From CAYVOX01 sp964453035 (GTDB taxonomy: Bacteria; Chloroflexota; Anaerolineae; Anaerolineales; Anaerolineaceae): a stretch of DNA of 13,886 nt. Position 1 is the stretch's first letter. Every line of letters starts with the position of its first letter. The DNA lies in the NCBI GenBank assembly GCA_964453035.1, contig CAYVOX010000088.1, positions 1 to 13,886 on the forward strand, written 5' to 3'. The translations under genes and the position numbers were made by a program. The notes under the pieces are model-generated. The model saw nothing but the letters and a program-made list of their open reading frames with translations, was not told the origin of the DNA and ran no database searches. This document shows positions 7,151 to 13,886 of the stretch, one piece after another.

Positions 7151-7768
7151 ATGCTTTACAGAATTTATCGAAAATTAATCCACAAACATAGAGACAATAC
7201 ATTCAATAAAATCTTCTCAAAATTCGGTCTTGAGAATGTTTACCATATCAATACATGGACCAGCAAAGACGAATTGCGCACCCTCTATTATCATTCCTGC
7301 GCCATAAAGCCCGGAGGGAATGCCCTGGAAATCGGCTCATATCTTGGAGCCTCCACCTGCTACATTGTGGCTGGCCTGGCAGCCAAAAACGGGCATTTGA
7401 CCTGCGTGGATACCTGGAATAACGAAACCATGCCCGATGGCATTCGTGATACCTTTGCTGAGTTCCAGAAAAACACTCTCCCCATCCGGAAGTATATAAC
7501 AACGGTAAGAAGGAACTCCTTTGAATTAACCAGGCAGGATTTTGACCGCAGCTTTGAATTTGTTTTTATTGACGGTGACCACTCATACGAAGCCGTTAAA
7601 AGAGATTTCGCGCTCGTAGCAGAAATCACCAGCCCGGCTGCCCGGGTATTCTTCCATGATTCGGTGGCCTACGAAGGGGTGACGCGCGTGATTGGCGAGG
7701 CGCTGGCATCCGGTCAATGGGGAATTGGCGGCGCGGTGAGCAATTTGTTCTGGGTGATTAAAAAGTGA
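7151..7768 (+). CDS. Class I SAM-dependent methyltransferase (Methyltransf_24-like)
   Basis: A 205-residue Rossmann-fold methyltransferase. Motif I is LEIGSYLGAST (59-69), the acidic end of strand 2 is VDTW (86-89), and FVFIDGDHSYEAVKRD (137-152) carries the IDGDH motif typical of the TylF/Methyltransf_24 group. FFHDS (167-171) follows, with a metal-ligand-like HD pair. These features suggest O-methylation of a sugar, possibly metal-assisted; the acceptor is unknown. ATG 7151 is preferred because GGGAG (7141-7145) lies 5 nt upstream; an in-frame TTG at 7139 would overlap that site. The 5' third is AT-rich (many AAA, ATT and AAT codons), while the last 100 bp are GC-rich like the start of the next gene. 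The end overlaps the next start by 4 nt (GTGA). In other ABC-exporter glycan systems a methyltransferase can cap the chain, a possible but unproven role. Confidence 0.85.
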   Translation: MLYRIYRKLIHKHRDNTFNKIFSKFGLENVYHINTWTSKDELRTLYYHSCAIKPGGNALEIGSYLGASTCYIVAGLAAKNGHLTCVDTWNNETMPDGIRDTFAEFQKNTLPIRKYITTVRRNSFELTRQDFDRSFEFVFIDGDHSYEAVKRDFALVAEITSPAARVFFHDSVAYEGVTRVIGEALASGQWGIGGAVSNLFWVIKK

Positions 7769-8811
7769 GCGAGAGCGAGCTTAACCCCGGGGTTTCCATC
7801 GTCATTTGCTGCCACAACAGCGCCGGGCGGCTGAAGCCCACGCTGGAGCACCTCAAACGCCAGGTGGTGCCGCCGGGTTTGGCCTGGGAAGTGCTGGTGA
7901 TTGATAACGCCTCAACGGATGATACCGCCCGGGTGGCGCCTGGCCTGTGGAATGATGATAAAGCTGCCCCCCTGCGCGTGGTGGCGGAGCCCAAAATGGG
8001 GCTTTCCAACGCGCGCGCGCGCGGGTTTGCCGAGGCCCGCTTTGACCTGGTGAGCTTTGTGGATGACGATAACTGGGTGGCGCCGGGCTGGGTGGCAAAG
8101 GTGTTTGAGATTATGGCTTCCCACCCGGAGGTGGGCGCGTGCGGGGGAAGGAGTGAGGCGGTGTTTGAAGTGCCGCCGCCGGAGTGGTTTGAGCGCTACC
8201 AAGGATACCTGGCCATTGGCTCTCAGAGCGCGCAGGTTGGGGATATTACAGAAGGGCATGGATGGTTATGGGGAGCCGGGCTGACCGTTCGCAAGGCAGC
8301 CTGGGAGTTTTTAACCAGGAATGGATTTCATCCACTCCTTTCAGACCGCTCTGGAACGCGGTTGACAACCGGAGGGGATATTGAATTAACCTATGCCCTT
8401 CGCCTTTCGGGGTGGCGGTTATGGTATGACGAGAGTTTGTCGATCAAGCACAATATGCCTGCAGGACGAATTGAAATGGGATACCTCCGGCGCTTGATGC
8501 GCTCCATCGGGGCTTATTATGTGGATATTTATCCTTATTTTTTCGCATTACAGAAATCAAAACCCGTCACCGGGAAATTCGGTAAGTTTTGGATCTGGAA
8601 ATTTCGGGAAACCATTGAGGAATTATTCAGATTAAGGATAAAAATGATTAAAACCCAATCATCAGTGACTGACCTAGATGATGTTTTGATGGGAGAATTA
8701 TTTTGGGGCAAAGTTACGCGATACCTTAGAAAGCGTGGGCAGCTGGACAAGGAAATAACACTCATCCGGGAAGCGCAGTGGAATACTTTTGATCAGGATC
8801 GCGTGAAATGA
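7765..8811 (+). CDS. Glycosyltransferase family 2 (first)
   Basis: A 348-residue GT-A fold transferase adding a sugar from an NDP-sugar to the growing glycan on the inner face of the membrane. VSIVICCHNSAGRL (10-23) begins the nucleotide-binding fold. LVIDNASTDDT (44-54), GLSNARARG (79-87) and the metal-binding DDDNW (100-104) follow. WGAGLTVRKAAW and GGDIELTYALRLSGW near 170-215 form the acceptor-side ED-like motif. The roughly 100-residue tail is basic and without recognisable motifs. The GTG start at 7765 overlaps the methyltransferase stop in GTGA, indicating coupling; no ATG lies before the conserved fold. GC is about 73% in the 5' part (7981-8040) but 33-37% in the 3' part (8521-8700), suggesting a chimera. 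A (CG)7 tract lies inside codons 82-86. Confidence 0.9.
   Translation: MSESELNPGVSIVICCHNSAGRLKPTLEHLKRQVVPPGLAWEVLVIDNASTDDTARVAPGLWNDDKAAPLRVVAEPKMGLSNARARGFAEARFDLVSFVDDDNWVAPGWVAKVFEIMASHPEVGACGGRSEAVFEVPPPEWFERYQGYLAIGSQSAQVGDITEGHGWLWGAGLTVRKAAWEFLTRNGFHPLLSDRSGTRLTTGGDIELTYALRLSGWRLWYDESLSIKHNMPAGRIEMGYLRRLMRSIGAYYVDIYPYFFALQKSKPVTGKFGKFWIWKFRETIEELFRLRIKMIKTQSSVTDLDDVLMGELFWGKVTRYLRKRGQLDKEITLIREAQWNTFDQDRVK
8010..8023. repeat. (CG)7 dinucleotide tract inside a GT2 gene
   Basis: Seven CG units lie within the codons for N-A-R-A-R of the first GT2. Gain or loss of one unit would shift the reading frame before the catalytic DDD motif. Alternating CG of this length can also adopt Z-DNA. 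It may simply be GC-rich Ala/Arg codon usage. Confidence 0.6.
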
Positions 8812-9992
8812 AAATCATTTACGTCACCCCTTACCAGGCATCTGCAGTTGGCAACGGCGGCGCCCATCGGACTTATCAGATTATGCATGATCTAAGGAAA
8901 TATTTTGGCGAGGATAAGGTTGTCGAATTAAATTATTTGAAATGGCAGCAAGGAGCGTACGACGATTCGATTACCGTAAAAAAGACTCTTGTGCGGGGTC
9001 TGGTTCGGCAGCGTTTTTTCCGCCGTTTGGTAACTTTTTATCAAAATCCCCTTAAGATTTTTTGGAACAACAGACGATTCAGCCTCTACCGGTATATATA
9101 TCCTGAATTTATTGACCTTTATCTTTCCAAGATTGATGCGCTTGAACCAGCGGTCTGCATCATAGATTCGGCGGGATTTGGGGCAATTGTTGGGATTAAC
9201 CGCCGTCGCAATATCCCTACCATCTGCCTGCCCCAGAACTTTGATGCCCTGGACACCGCGCCGCCGTTGACACAGTTACCTGATGCCGGTCACTACTCGG
9301 TGCTCAAAGACTTCAGCGATGAACTGTTGCTTTATAAAAAATGCGCCCATGTTCTATCAATTTCAAAAATTGAAACGGGTTTTTTGACGGGGACTGGGAT
9401 AAAAGCTTCCTATTACCCGTATTTACCAGTTGGGGAGATAAAAGCCGATCTTCTAAAGATTCGCGAGGCGAGGAAAAACGCAGCCATTTCACCGGATATG
9501 TTCCTGATGGTTGGATCAGCCAGTCATGCATCAACCCGTGAAGGGATGATCTGGTTTCTGACCCATTTGAAAAAATCAGGTTTAAATTCCAAAATTCGTT
9601 TGATTGTGGCTGGTGGACAAACGGATGCGCTAGGGAAAGATTTTCCGGATATGAACATCGAGTTCAAAGGTTTTATCGATCAGGAAGGACTGATCCGTCT
9701 GATGATTGAGACTCGGGCGATGATCATTCCCCAACTTCGCGGATTCGGGGCATTGACACGATTATCTGAATTATCCTGCGCAGGTATTCCTGTGGTTTGT
9801 TCTGAACACGCAGGCTATGCAGTTCACCTCCCACCGGGGATTGAACTAGTGGATAATGAATGGAAAAATTGGGAAGCGAGTATTTTCACTTTGTACCAAG
9901 AATCACCCAGACAAAACAATATTACAGAATACGAAAATTGGGAATCATATCAACCTAACCCATTGAAGAAAATAATCTTGACCTCTGTCTGA
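8808..9992 (+). CDS. Glycosyltransferase, GT-B fold (GT4-like)
   Basis: A 394-residue protein best read as a family 4-type glycosyltransferase. The N-terminal half starts MKIIYVTPYQ and has GNGGAHRTYQ (15-24), like the glycine-rich acceptor-side loop of these enzymes. The C-terminal Rossmann half begins near 230 with FLMVGSASHASTREG (232-246). It continues with RLIVAGG (264-270), EFKGFI (285-290) and RLSELSCAGIPVVCSEHAG (318-336), the segment holding the donor-binding Glu of GT4 enzymes. The usual E-x7-E spacing is not cleanly visible, so subfamily and donor are open. ATG 8808 overlaps the previous stop in ATGA, with AGGA at 8795-8798. The gene is AT-rich overall but contains a GC-richer patch near 9181-9300. 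Confidence 0.82.
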   Translation: MKIIYVTPYQASAVGNGGAHRTYQIMHDLRKYFGEDKVVELNYLKWQQGAYDDSITVKKTLVRGLVRQRFFRRLVTFYQNPLKIFWNNRRFSLYRYIYPEFIDLYLSKIDALEPAVCIIDSAGFGAIVGINRRRNIPTICLPQNFDALDTAPPLTQLPDAGHYSVLKDFSDELLLYKKCAHVLSISKIETGFLTGTGIKASYYPYLPVGEIKADLLKIREARKNAAISPDMFLMVGSASHASTREGMIWFLTHLKKSGLNSKIRLIVAGGQTDALGKDFPDMNIEFKGFIDQEGLIRLMIETRAMIIPQLRGFGALTRLSELSCAGIPVVCSEHAGYAVHLPPGIELVDNEWKNWEASIFTLYQESPRQNNITEYENWESYQPNPLKKIILTSV

Positions 9993-10021
9993 ACATCGGC
10001 TTGGTTCTCTGTGCGGTTCTT

Positions 10022-10960
10022 ATGAAAGCCCCAATGGTTTCAATTATTGTTGCAACACACAATCGTGTAAATTTACTTCCTAAGGCGATTCAATCACTCT
10101 TAATCCAAACATATAAAGATTTTGAGATCATCATCATTGATGATGCGTCTCAGGATGAAACGCCTTCTGTGATCGCGGCTCTATGCCGGTCTGATCCGCG
10201 CATCCGCTCAATCCGCTCGGAGCAGAACATTGGCCCGGGCGCAGCGCGCAACCTGGGCATTCAGCAGGCGCGGGGGGAATTCATTGCAATACTAGATGAT
10301 GACGATATTGCTTATCCAGAGCGGTTAGAGATTCAAGTCAATCTCTTAATAAACAATCCGGATATTGGTTTAGTTTTCTCATCAGTTGAGCATTTTGATG
10401 AAACAATGCAAACCCTTTCAATCCAACCCGATATTGTTGTGAGGGGATTATTTCCCGCTAACCCTGATATGGTTTTTGAATTACTCTATTTAGAGAACAA
10501 TTACATCCCTAACACAACAATCATGATGAGGAAAAATATCTGGAATGATTTTCGATATCCAACAAATCCCTGGGTTGGGGAGGATTGGTTTTTATGCCTT
10601 GCCCTATCTGGATCAGGCATAAAAATGATTGCTATTGAAAAACCTTTGGTTAGATTGTTTCGGGGAAGGAATCGAGAAGGTTTATGTGTAACTCCAATGG
10701 TGGATAGATTTACGGAAAGATACCTGGTTCTATCGATGGTACGTAAGTTGTTGAAAGACAAAGGAATTAAAAAATTCGAGCATCTGCATAAGTTGGCTAT
10801 ATCCAATCAAATGGTTTATGAAAGTCGGCACTATGTTGGTATTAGAGGTGTTTTTTTAATTTCAAAAGCATTTTTCCTTGCTCCAAAAAACGCAAAAGTG
10901 CACGAACAAATACAATGGTACAAACAAAAAATAATAAACAGGATAATGAAGAGGGATTGA
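10022..10960 (+). CDS. Glycosyltransferase family 2 (second)
   Basis: A 312-residue GT-A enzyme. MVSIIVATHNRVNLL (5-19), IIIDDASQDET (37-47), NIGPGAARNLGIQQARGE (69-86) and the metal-binding LDDDD (91-95) form the canonical GT2 core. PNTTIMMRK and WVGEDWFLCLALSGSG near 160-195 provide the later ED motif. The C-terminal 100 residues are basic with a hydrophobic stretch and no known domain. ATG 10022 starts a few residues before the conserved strand; an in-frame TTG at 10001 would add seven residues, ATG 10034 would trim four, and none has a strong Shine-Dalgarno. The gene is AT-rich (about 30-35% GC near the core) except for an 80-bp GC-rich patch over the GPGAARN segment. It lies 29 nt after the GT4-like gene and 8 nt before the asnB-like gene. 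Donor and linkage are unknown. Confidence 0.9.
   Translation: MKAPMVSIIVATHNRVNLLPKAIQSLLIQTYKDFEIIIIDDASQDETPSVIAALCRSDPRIRSIRSEQNIGPGAARNLGIQQARGEFIAILDDDDIAYPERLEIQVNLLINNPDIGLVFSSVEHFDETMQTLSIQPDIVVRGLFPANPDMVFELLYLENNYIPNTTIMMRKNIWNDFRYPTNPWVGEDWFLCLALSGSGIKMIAIEKPLVRLFRGRNREGLCVTPMVDRFTERYLVLSMVRKLLKDKGIKKFEHLHKLAISNQMVYESRHYVGIRGVFLISKAFFLAPKNAKVHEQIQWYKQKIINRIMKRD
10201..10280. other. GC-rich patch inside AT-rich GT2 gene
   Basis: By direct count this 80-bp stretch is 54/80 G+C (68%). The 60 bp at 10081-10140 are 30%, and the 40 bp at 10281-10320 are 35%. It encodes residues of about 60-87, the most conserved part of the GT2 fold. A gene-conversion tract from a GC-rich paralogue is the simplest reading. 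Confidence 0.6.
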
Positions 10961-10968
10961 CGTAGTTT

Positions 10969-12822
10969 ATGTGTGGAATTATTGGACAAATTAGCTTCGA
11001 TAACGATCCAAAACAAAATTTGTCTCAAGTAACCAATCTACTCTCTCTTATGTTCCGCCGAGGACCGGATGACGAGGGCTTCTGGTCTGACGGCGCCCGC
11101 ATGGCGCTGGGCTTCAGGCGGCTGGCCATTCTGGATCTCTCCCCCGCCGGGCACCAGCCCATGCTCAGCGCGGATGGGCGCTTTGCGCTGGTGTTCAACG
11201 GCGAGGTGTACAACTTCAAAGAGCTGCGCCTGCAGTTGGAGCAAAAGGGGGTGCGCTTCCGCTCCACCAGCGATGCCGAGGTGGTGCTCTACGCCCTCGC
11301 CGAGTGGGGGACGGCAGCCCTGGAGCGCTTCAACGGCATTTTTGCCCTCGGATTCTACGATACCCTTCAAAACCGCCTGCTGCTGGCGCGCGACCACGCC
11401 GGGGTCAAGCCGCTGTACCTGCTCCGCTCGCAGCGCGGCCTGGTGTTTGCCTCGCAGTATGACCAGATCCTCGCCCACCCCTGGGCGCGAGACCTGCCGG
11501 TGGATCAGGACGCGCTGGCCCTCTACCTGCGCTTTGGCTACATCCCCGCGCCGTATGCCCTGCTGCAAAACACCAGCCTGCTAAAGGCGGGCACCTGGCT
11601 GCAAGTGGATGGGCGAGGTCAAATCACGCAGGACCGGTTTTTCACCTTTCCGTGCTATCAGCAGCCTCAACTTTCAGGTCAGGAGGCGCTGGAAGCGGTG
11701 GAGGCGGCGGTGGTGAACGCCGTGCGCCGCCAGATGATCAGCGATGTGCCGCTGGGCGCTTTCCTTTCCGGGGGGATAGATTCGCCATTGGTGGCAGCCG
11801 TGGCGCAGTCGTTCAGCGCTGATCCGCTCAAAGCCTTCACGCTGGGCGTTGAAGATGACCGGATGGATGAAACCGATGATGCGCTTCAATACGGGGTGGA
11901 AATTGGCGTAGAACACTCCATCCTGCGCATTCACATGGCGGATGTCGAGAAGCTGGTGGGGCAGGTGGTTGAGGCCTGCAGTGAGCCGTTTGGCGACTAC
12001 TCCATTTTCCCAACCATGCTGCTGGCGCAATTTGCCAGCCAGCAGGTCAAGGTGATGCTCTCGGGCGATGGCGGAGATGAACTCTTCTGGGGGTACACGG
12101 GCCGCATGGGAGCTGCCATTCGCAACGCGCCGGCCTTCCGGCGCCCCTTCTGGCAACGAAAGCTGCGCTGGCATGCGCTTCGGCGCAGCGGTGAATGGAA
12201 TCTGAGCTACTTCAAGACGCCCGGCGAGTGGTACAGGTCCAATCACGAGCACAATTTTGAGGCCTGGTTGAAGGGCTACTTTCCAACGCTTGCGCCTCTG
12301 CCGGAAAGCTATCAGCAGTACGATTATGCCGGCAGCAACCCGGATGAGACCGCTCAATGGGTGCGCTGGAACGAGTTCACCGGGCATATGGCCAACGGGC
12401 TGCTCAAAGTTGACCGCGGCAGTATGTATCATTCGCTAGAGGTTCGCGTTCCGCTGCTCGACCGCGAAGTGATTGAAACCGCCCTCAACGTGGATTGGCG
12501 TACCTGCCTTGATCTGCAGGAAGGCCTGGGTAAACTACCCCTGCGGCGAGCTCTGCAAAAACGGGTGCAGCACCAATCCGGCAGCAAGCGCGGTTTCACC
12601 GTTCCAATGGAAGATTGGCTGCGCGGTCCCTTGAAGCCGTTCTTTGAAGATCTCGTGCTGGGACGCAAAGAGCTGCTGGGATTGCAGCTGCATGCGCCTG
12701 CCTTGCAAAACGCCTTCAAACGCCACCTGAAGGGAGAAAACCTCGGCTGGGGATTGTGGATTATCCTCAGCCTGGCATTGTGGCAGCAGAAATACGGAAA
12801 AACGATTGAAGCTCTTCGCTGA
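10969..12822 (+). CDS. Asparagine synthase-type glutamine amidotransferase (AsnB-like)
   Basis: A 617-residue two-domain enzyme. The N-terminal class II glutaminase has the nucleophile Cys2 (MCGIIG), RGPDDEG (31-37), FRRLAILDL (49-57), the glutamine-binding NGE (77-79) and Asp102. The C-terminal synthetase has the PP-loop LSGGIDSP (266-273) and LSGDGGDELFWGY (364-376). Ammonia released from glutamine is used to amidate an adenylated carboxylate. Free aspartate is the textbook acceptor, but AsnB-like enzymes in glycan loci are known or proposed to amidate uronic acids or amino-acid substituents, and the context favours that. The start is certain because Cys must follow Met. The first 80 bp are AT-rich (33% over 10981-11050), then GC is 70% (11051-11120). 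A 17-nt overlap with the next gene suggests coupling. Which acid is amidated cannot be told. Confidence 0.92.
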   Translation: MCGIIGQISFDNDPKQNLSQVTNLLSLMFRRGPDDEGFWSDGARMALGFRRLAILDLSPAGHQPMLSADGRFALVFNGEVYNFKELRLQLEQKGVRFRSTSDAEVVLYALAEWGTAALERFNGIFALGFYDTLQNRLLLARDHAGVKPLYLLRSQRGLVFASQYDQILAHPWARDLPVDQDALALYLRFGYIPAPYALLQNTSLLKAGTWLQVDGRGQITQDRFFTFPCYQQPQLSGQEALEAVEAAVVNAVRRQMISDVPLGAFLSGGIDSPLVAAVAQSFSADPLKAFTLGVEDDRMDETDDALQYGVEIGVEHSILRIHMADVEKLVGQVVEACSEPFGDYSIFPTMLLAQFASQQVKVMLSGDGGDELFWGYTGRMGAAIRNAPAFRRPFWQRKLRWHALRRSGEWNLSYFKTPGEWYRSNHEHNFEAWLKGYFPTLAPLPESYQQYDYAGSNPDETAQWVRWNEFTGHMANGLLKVDRGSMYHSLEVRVPLLDREVIETALNVDWRTCLDLQEGLGKLPLRRALQKRVQHQSGSKRGFTVPMEDWLRGPLKPFFEDLVLGRKELLGLQLHAPALQNAFKRHLKGENLGWGLWIILSLALWQQKYGKTIEALR

Positions 12823-13861
12823 CCGCTCTCATTACACCGCCGCCAACCGCTATACGCTTAACGACGTGGTCAAAGCGCTGTGGAATGAGCGCACGCCCGA
12901 AGAGCGCGTCCGGGTTTACGGCCAATGGGTCACCCGTTTTGAAGCTGTGCCCGAGCCTGCCGCCGCCGAGGTGTGCCTGCTGCCCATGAAGTGGCACTAT
13001 TACCGCCAGCATCACCTGCTCAACCTGGCGCAGCATTCTGCCGCGCAGGCGCAGCAGGCTGGCAAGCCCTTTGTCATCTTCAGCGGGGGTGATTCACCCG
13101 CCCGGGTAAACATCCCGGGAGCGTACGTCTTTGAGCAGGCCGGGTACCGCTCCCGGCAGGATGGCACCCTCCGCCGCGGCCTGCCCGCCAGCCTGCCAGA
13201 TTATTTGCAGCTCTATGGCAGCGGTCAGGTGGTGCTGCGCAAAAAGGCTCCAAAGCCCGTGGTGGGGTTCTGCGGGCAGGGAGGGGGTAACCCCTTCCAG
13301 GCGGCGCTGCGCCGGGTGCTAAATGTGGGGCGGCGAGGGGCTTTTGGGCTGGGGCTGTTAGCGGAAGAACCCCCGCCCTTCGAGACCACTGCCTTCAGAG
13401 AGCGGGTGCTGCGCGTCTTCGAGCGCTCGGCTGGCGTGCAAACCAACTTCATCCGCCGCAACCGCTACCGCGCGGGCGTGCAGGCCGTGCACGATCACCA
13501 CCACCCCTCGCGGCTGGAATTTGTGCGCAACATCCTCGATTCCGACTACACCCTGTGCATGCGCGGCGGGGGCAACTTCTCGGTGCGCTTCTACGAGACG
13601 CTCAGCCTAGGGCGCATCCCTGTCTTCATCGATACCGATTGCCTGCTCCCCTGGCACAACCAGGTGGATTACCGCAAATACTTCGTGTGGATCGAGCAGG
13701 GTGAGATCCCTCACGCCGCCGAAAAGCTGGCCGATTTCCACGCAGGGCTCAGCGCGGATGATTTTGAGCAGCTGCAGCTCAACTGCCGCCGGTTGTGGGT
13801 GGAATATTTATCAATGAATGGGTTTTACTGCCAATTTTCCAGAGGGAGTTGGATTAGGTGA
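12806..13861 (+). CDS. Exostosin-family glycosyltransferase (GT47-like)
   Basis: A 351-residue protein with the exostosin signature in its C-terminal half. RLEFVRNIL (236-244), SDYTLCMRGGGNFS (246-259), RFYETLSLGRIPVFIDTD (261-278) and LPW (281-283) make up the donor-binding region of GT47-type GT-B enzymes. The N-terminal half has VIFSGGD (90-96) and PVVGFCGQGG (151-160). A His-rich HDHHHPSR lies at 229-236. It probably adds one sugar to the glycan; donor and acceptor are unknown. It has no signal peptide or membrane segment, so it acts in the cytoplasm. The best start is TTG 12806, overlapping the AsnB-like stop by 17 nt; the next in-frame candidate, a GTG near 12866, would remove 20 residues that read as genuine protein. 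The start is the weakest part of this call. The gene ends 25 nt before the window edge. Confidence 0.85.
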   Translation: MKLFADRSHYTAANRYTLNDVVKALWNERTPEERVRVYGQWVTRFEAVPEPAAAEVCLLPMKWHYYRQHHLLNLAQHSAAQAQQAGKPFVIFSGGDSPARVNIPGAYVFEQAGYRSRQDGTLRRGLPASLPDYLQLYGSGQVVLRKKAPKPVVGFCGQGGGNPFQAALRRVLNVGRRGAFGLGLLAEEPPPFETTAFRERVLRVFERSAGVQTNFIRRNRYRAGVQAVHDHHHPSRLEFVRNILDSDYTLCMRGGGNFSVRFYETLSLGRIPVFIDTDCLLPWHNQVDYRKYFVWIEQGEIPHAAEKLADFHAGLSADDFEQLQLNCRRLWVEYLSMNGFYCQFSRGSWIR

Positions 13862-13886
13862 TAGGCACAGTAGCTTGAAAAATGTT

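Noticed and set aside
10851..10857. T7 homopolymer near the 3' end of the second GT2 gene as a phase-variable tract.
   Set aside because: It is short, lies in AT-rich DNA near the C-terminus after all catalytic motifs, and such runs are expected by chance.
13862..13886. Possible start of a next gene (TTG at 13875 or ATG at 13882).
   Set aside because: Only a few codons remain before the window ends, with no strong Shine-Dalgarno, so nothing can be supported.
1..13886. Insertion sequences, integrases, CRISPR arrays, tRNA or rRNA genes, or phage-defence genes to explain the mosaic composition.
   Set aside because: No transposase or integrase motifs, regularly spaced repeats or RNA-gene-like sequences were seen. 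Every sizeable frame is accounted for by glycan or sugar-metabolism genes.

Overview
The window is a gene-dense stretch with every supported gene on the + strand. It looks like a cell-surface polysaccharide locus of a GC-rich bacterium. The base composition, dense overlapping genes and gene mix would fit Chloroflexota (Anaerolineae-like), but no ribosomal RNA or other marker gene is present. The lineage is therefore a guess; only 'bacterial' is firm.

Layout. (1) 44-4656: a tight five-gene block for sugar activation and export. It holds an NDP-sugar pyrophosphorylase, a DegT/DnrJ-type PLP aminotransferase, the permease and ATPase of a Wzm/Wzt (TagGH-like) ABC-2 polysaccharide exporter, and a left-handed beta-helix O-acyltransferase. 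Neighbours overlap or lie within 16 nt of each other. (2) 4796-6998: two central-carbon genes, a KDPG/4-hydroxy-2-oxoglutarate aldolase and a xylulokinase. They are set off by gaps of 139 nt (with a perfect 13-bp palindrome) and 152 nt (with a small 6-bp hairpin). (3) 7151-13861: a class I methyltransferase, a GT2 glycosyltransferase, a GT4-like glycosyltransferase, a second GT2, an AsnB-type glutamine amidotransferase and an exostosin-family (GT47-like) glycosyltransferase, again tightly packed.

How the parts could work together (inference from families). Block 1 makes an activated, possibly amino and acylated, sugar and exports a finished lipid-linked glycan. Wzt carries the extra C-terminal domain that in characterised systems recognises the glycan end. 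Block 3 supplies at least four glycosyltransferases plus methyl and amide decoration. No initiating phosphoglycosyltransferase, Wzx flippase or Wzy polymerase is seen, which fits ABC-transporter-dependent assembly. Block 2 has no obvious role in glycan building and may be a separate catabolic pair.

The most striking sequence-level signal is compositional mosaicism with sharp edges inside open reading frames. The asnB-like gene jumps from about 33% to about 70% GC near position 11050. The first GT2 gene falls from about 73% to about 33% along its length. The second GT2 gene has an 80-bp, 68% GC patch inside 30-35% GC sequence. The Wzt specificity domain is lower in GC than its ATPase domain. 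This looks like repeated recombination at conserved glycan-gene segments. I see no wholly new class of system. There are no tRNA or rRNA genes, CRISPR arrays or insertion sequences, and no gene-free stretch over 300 bases.
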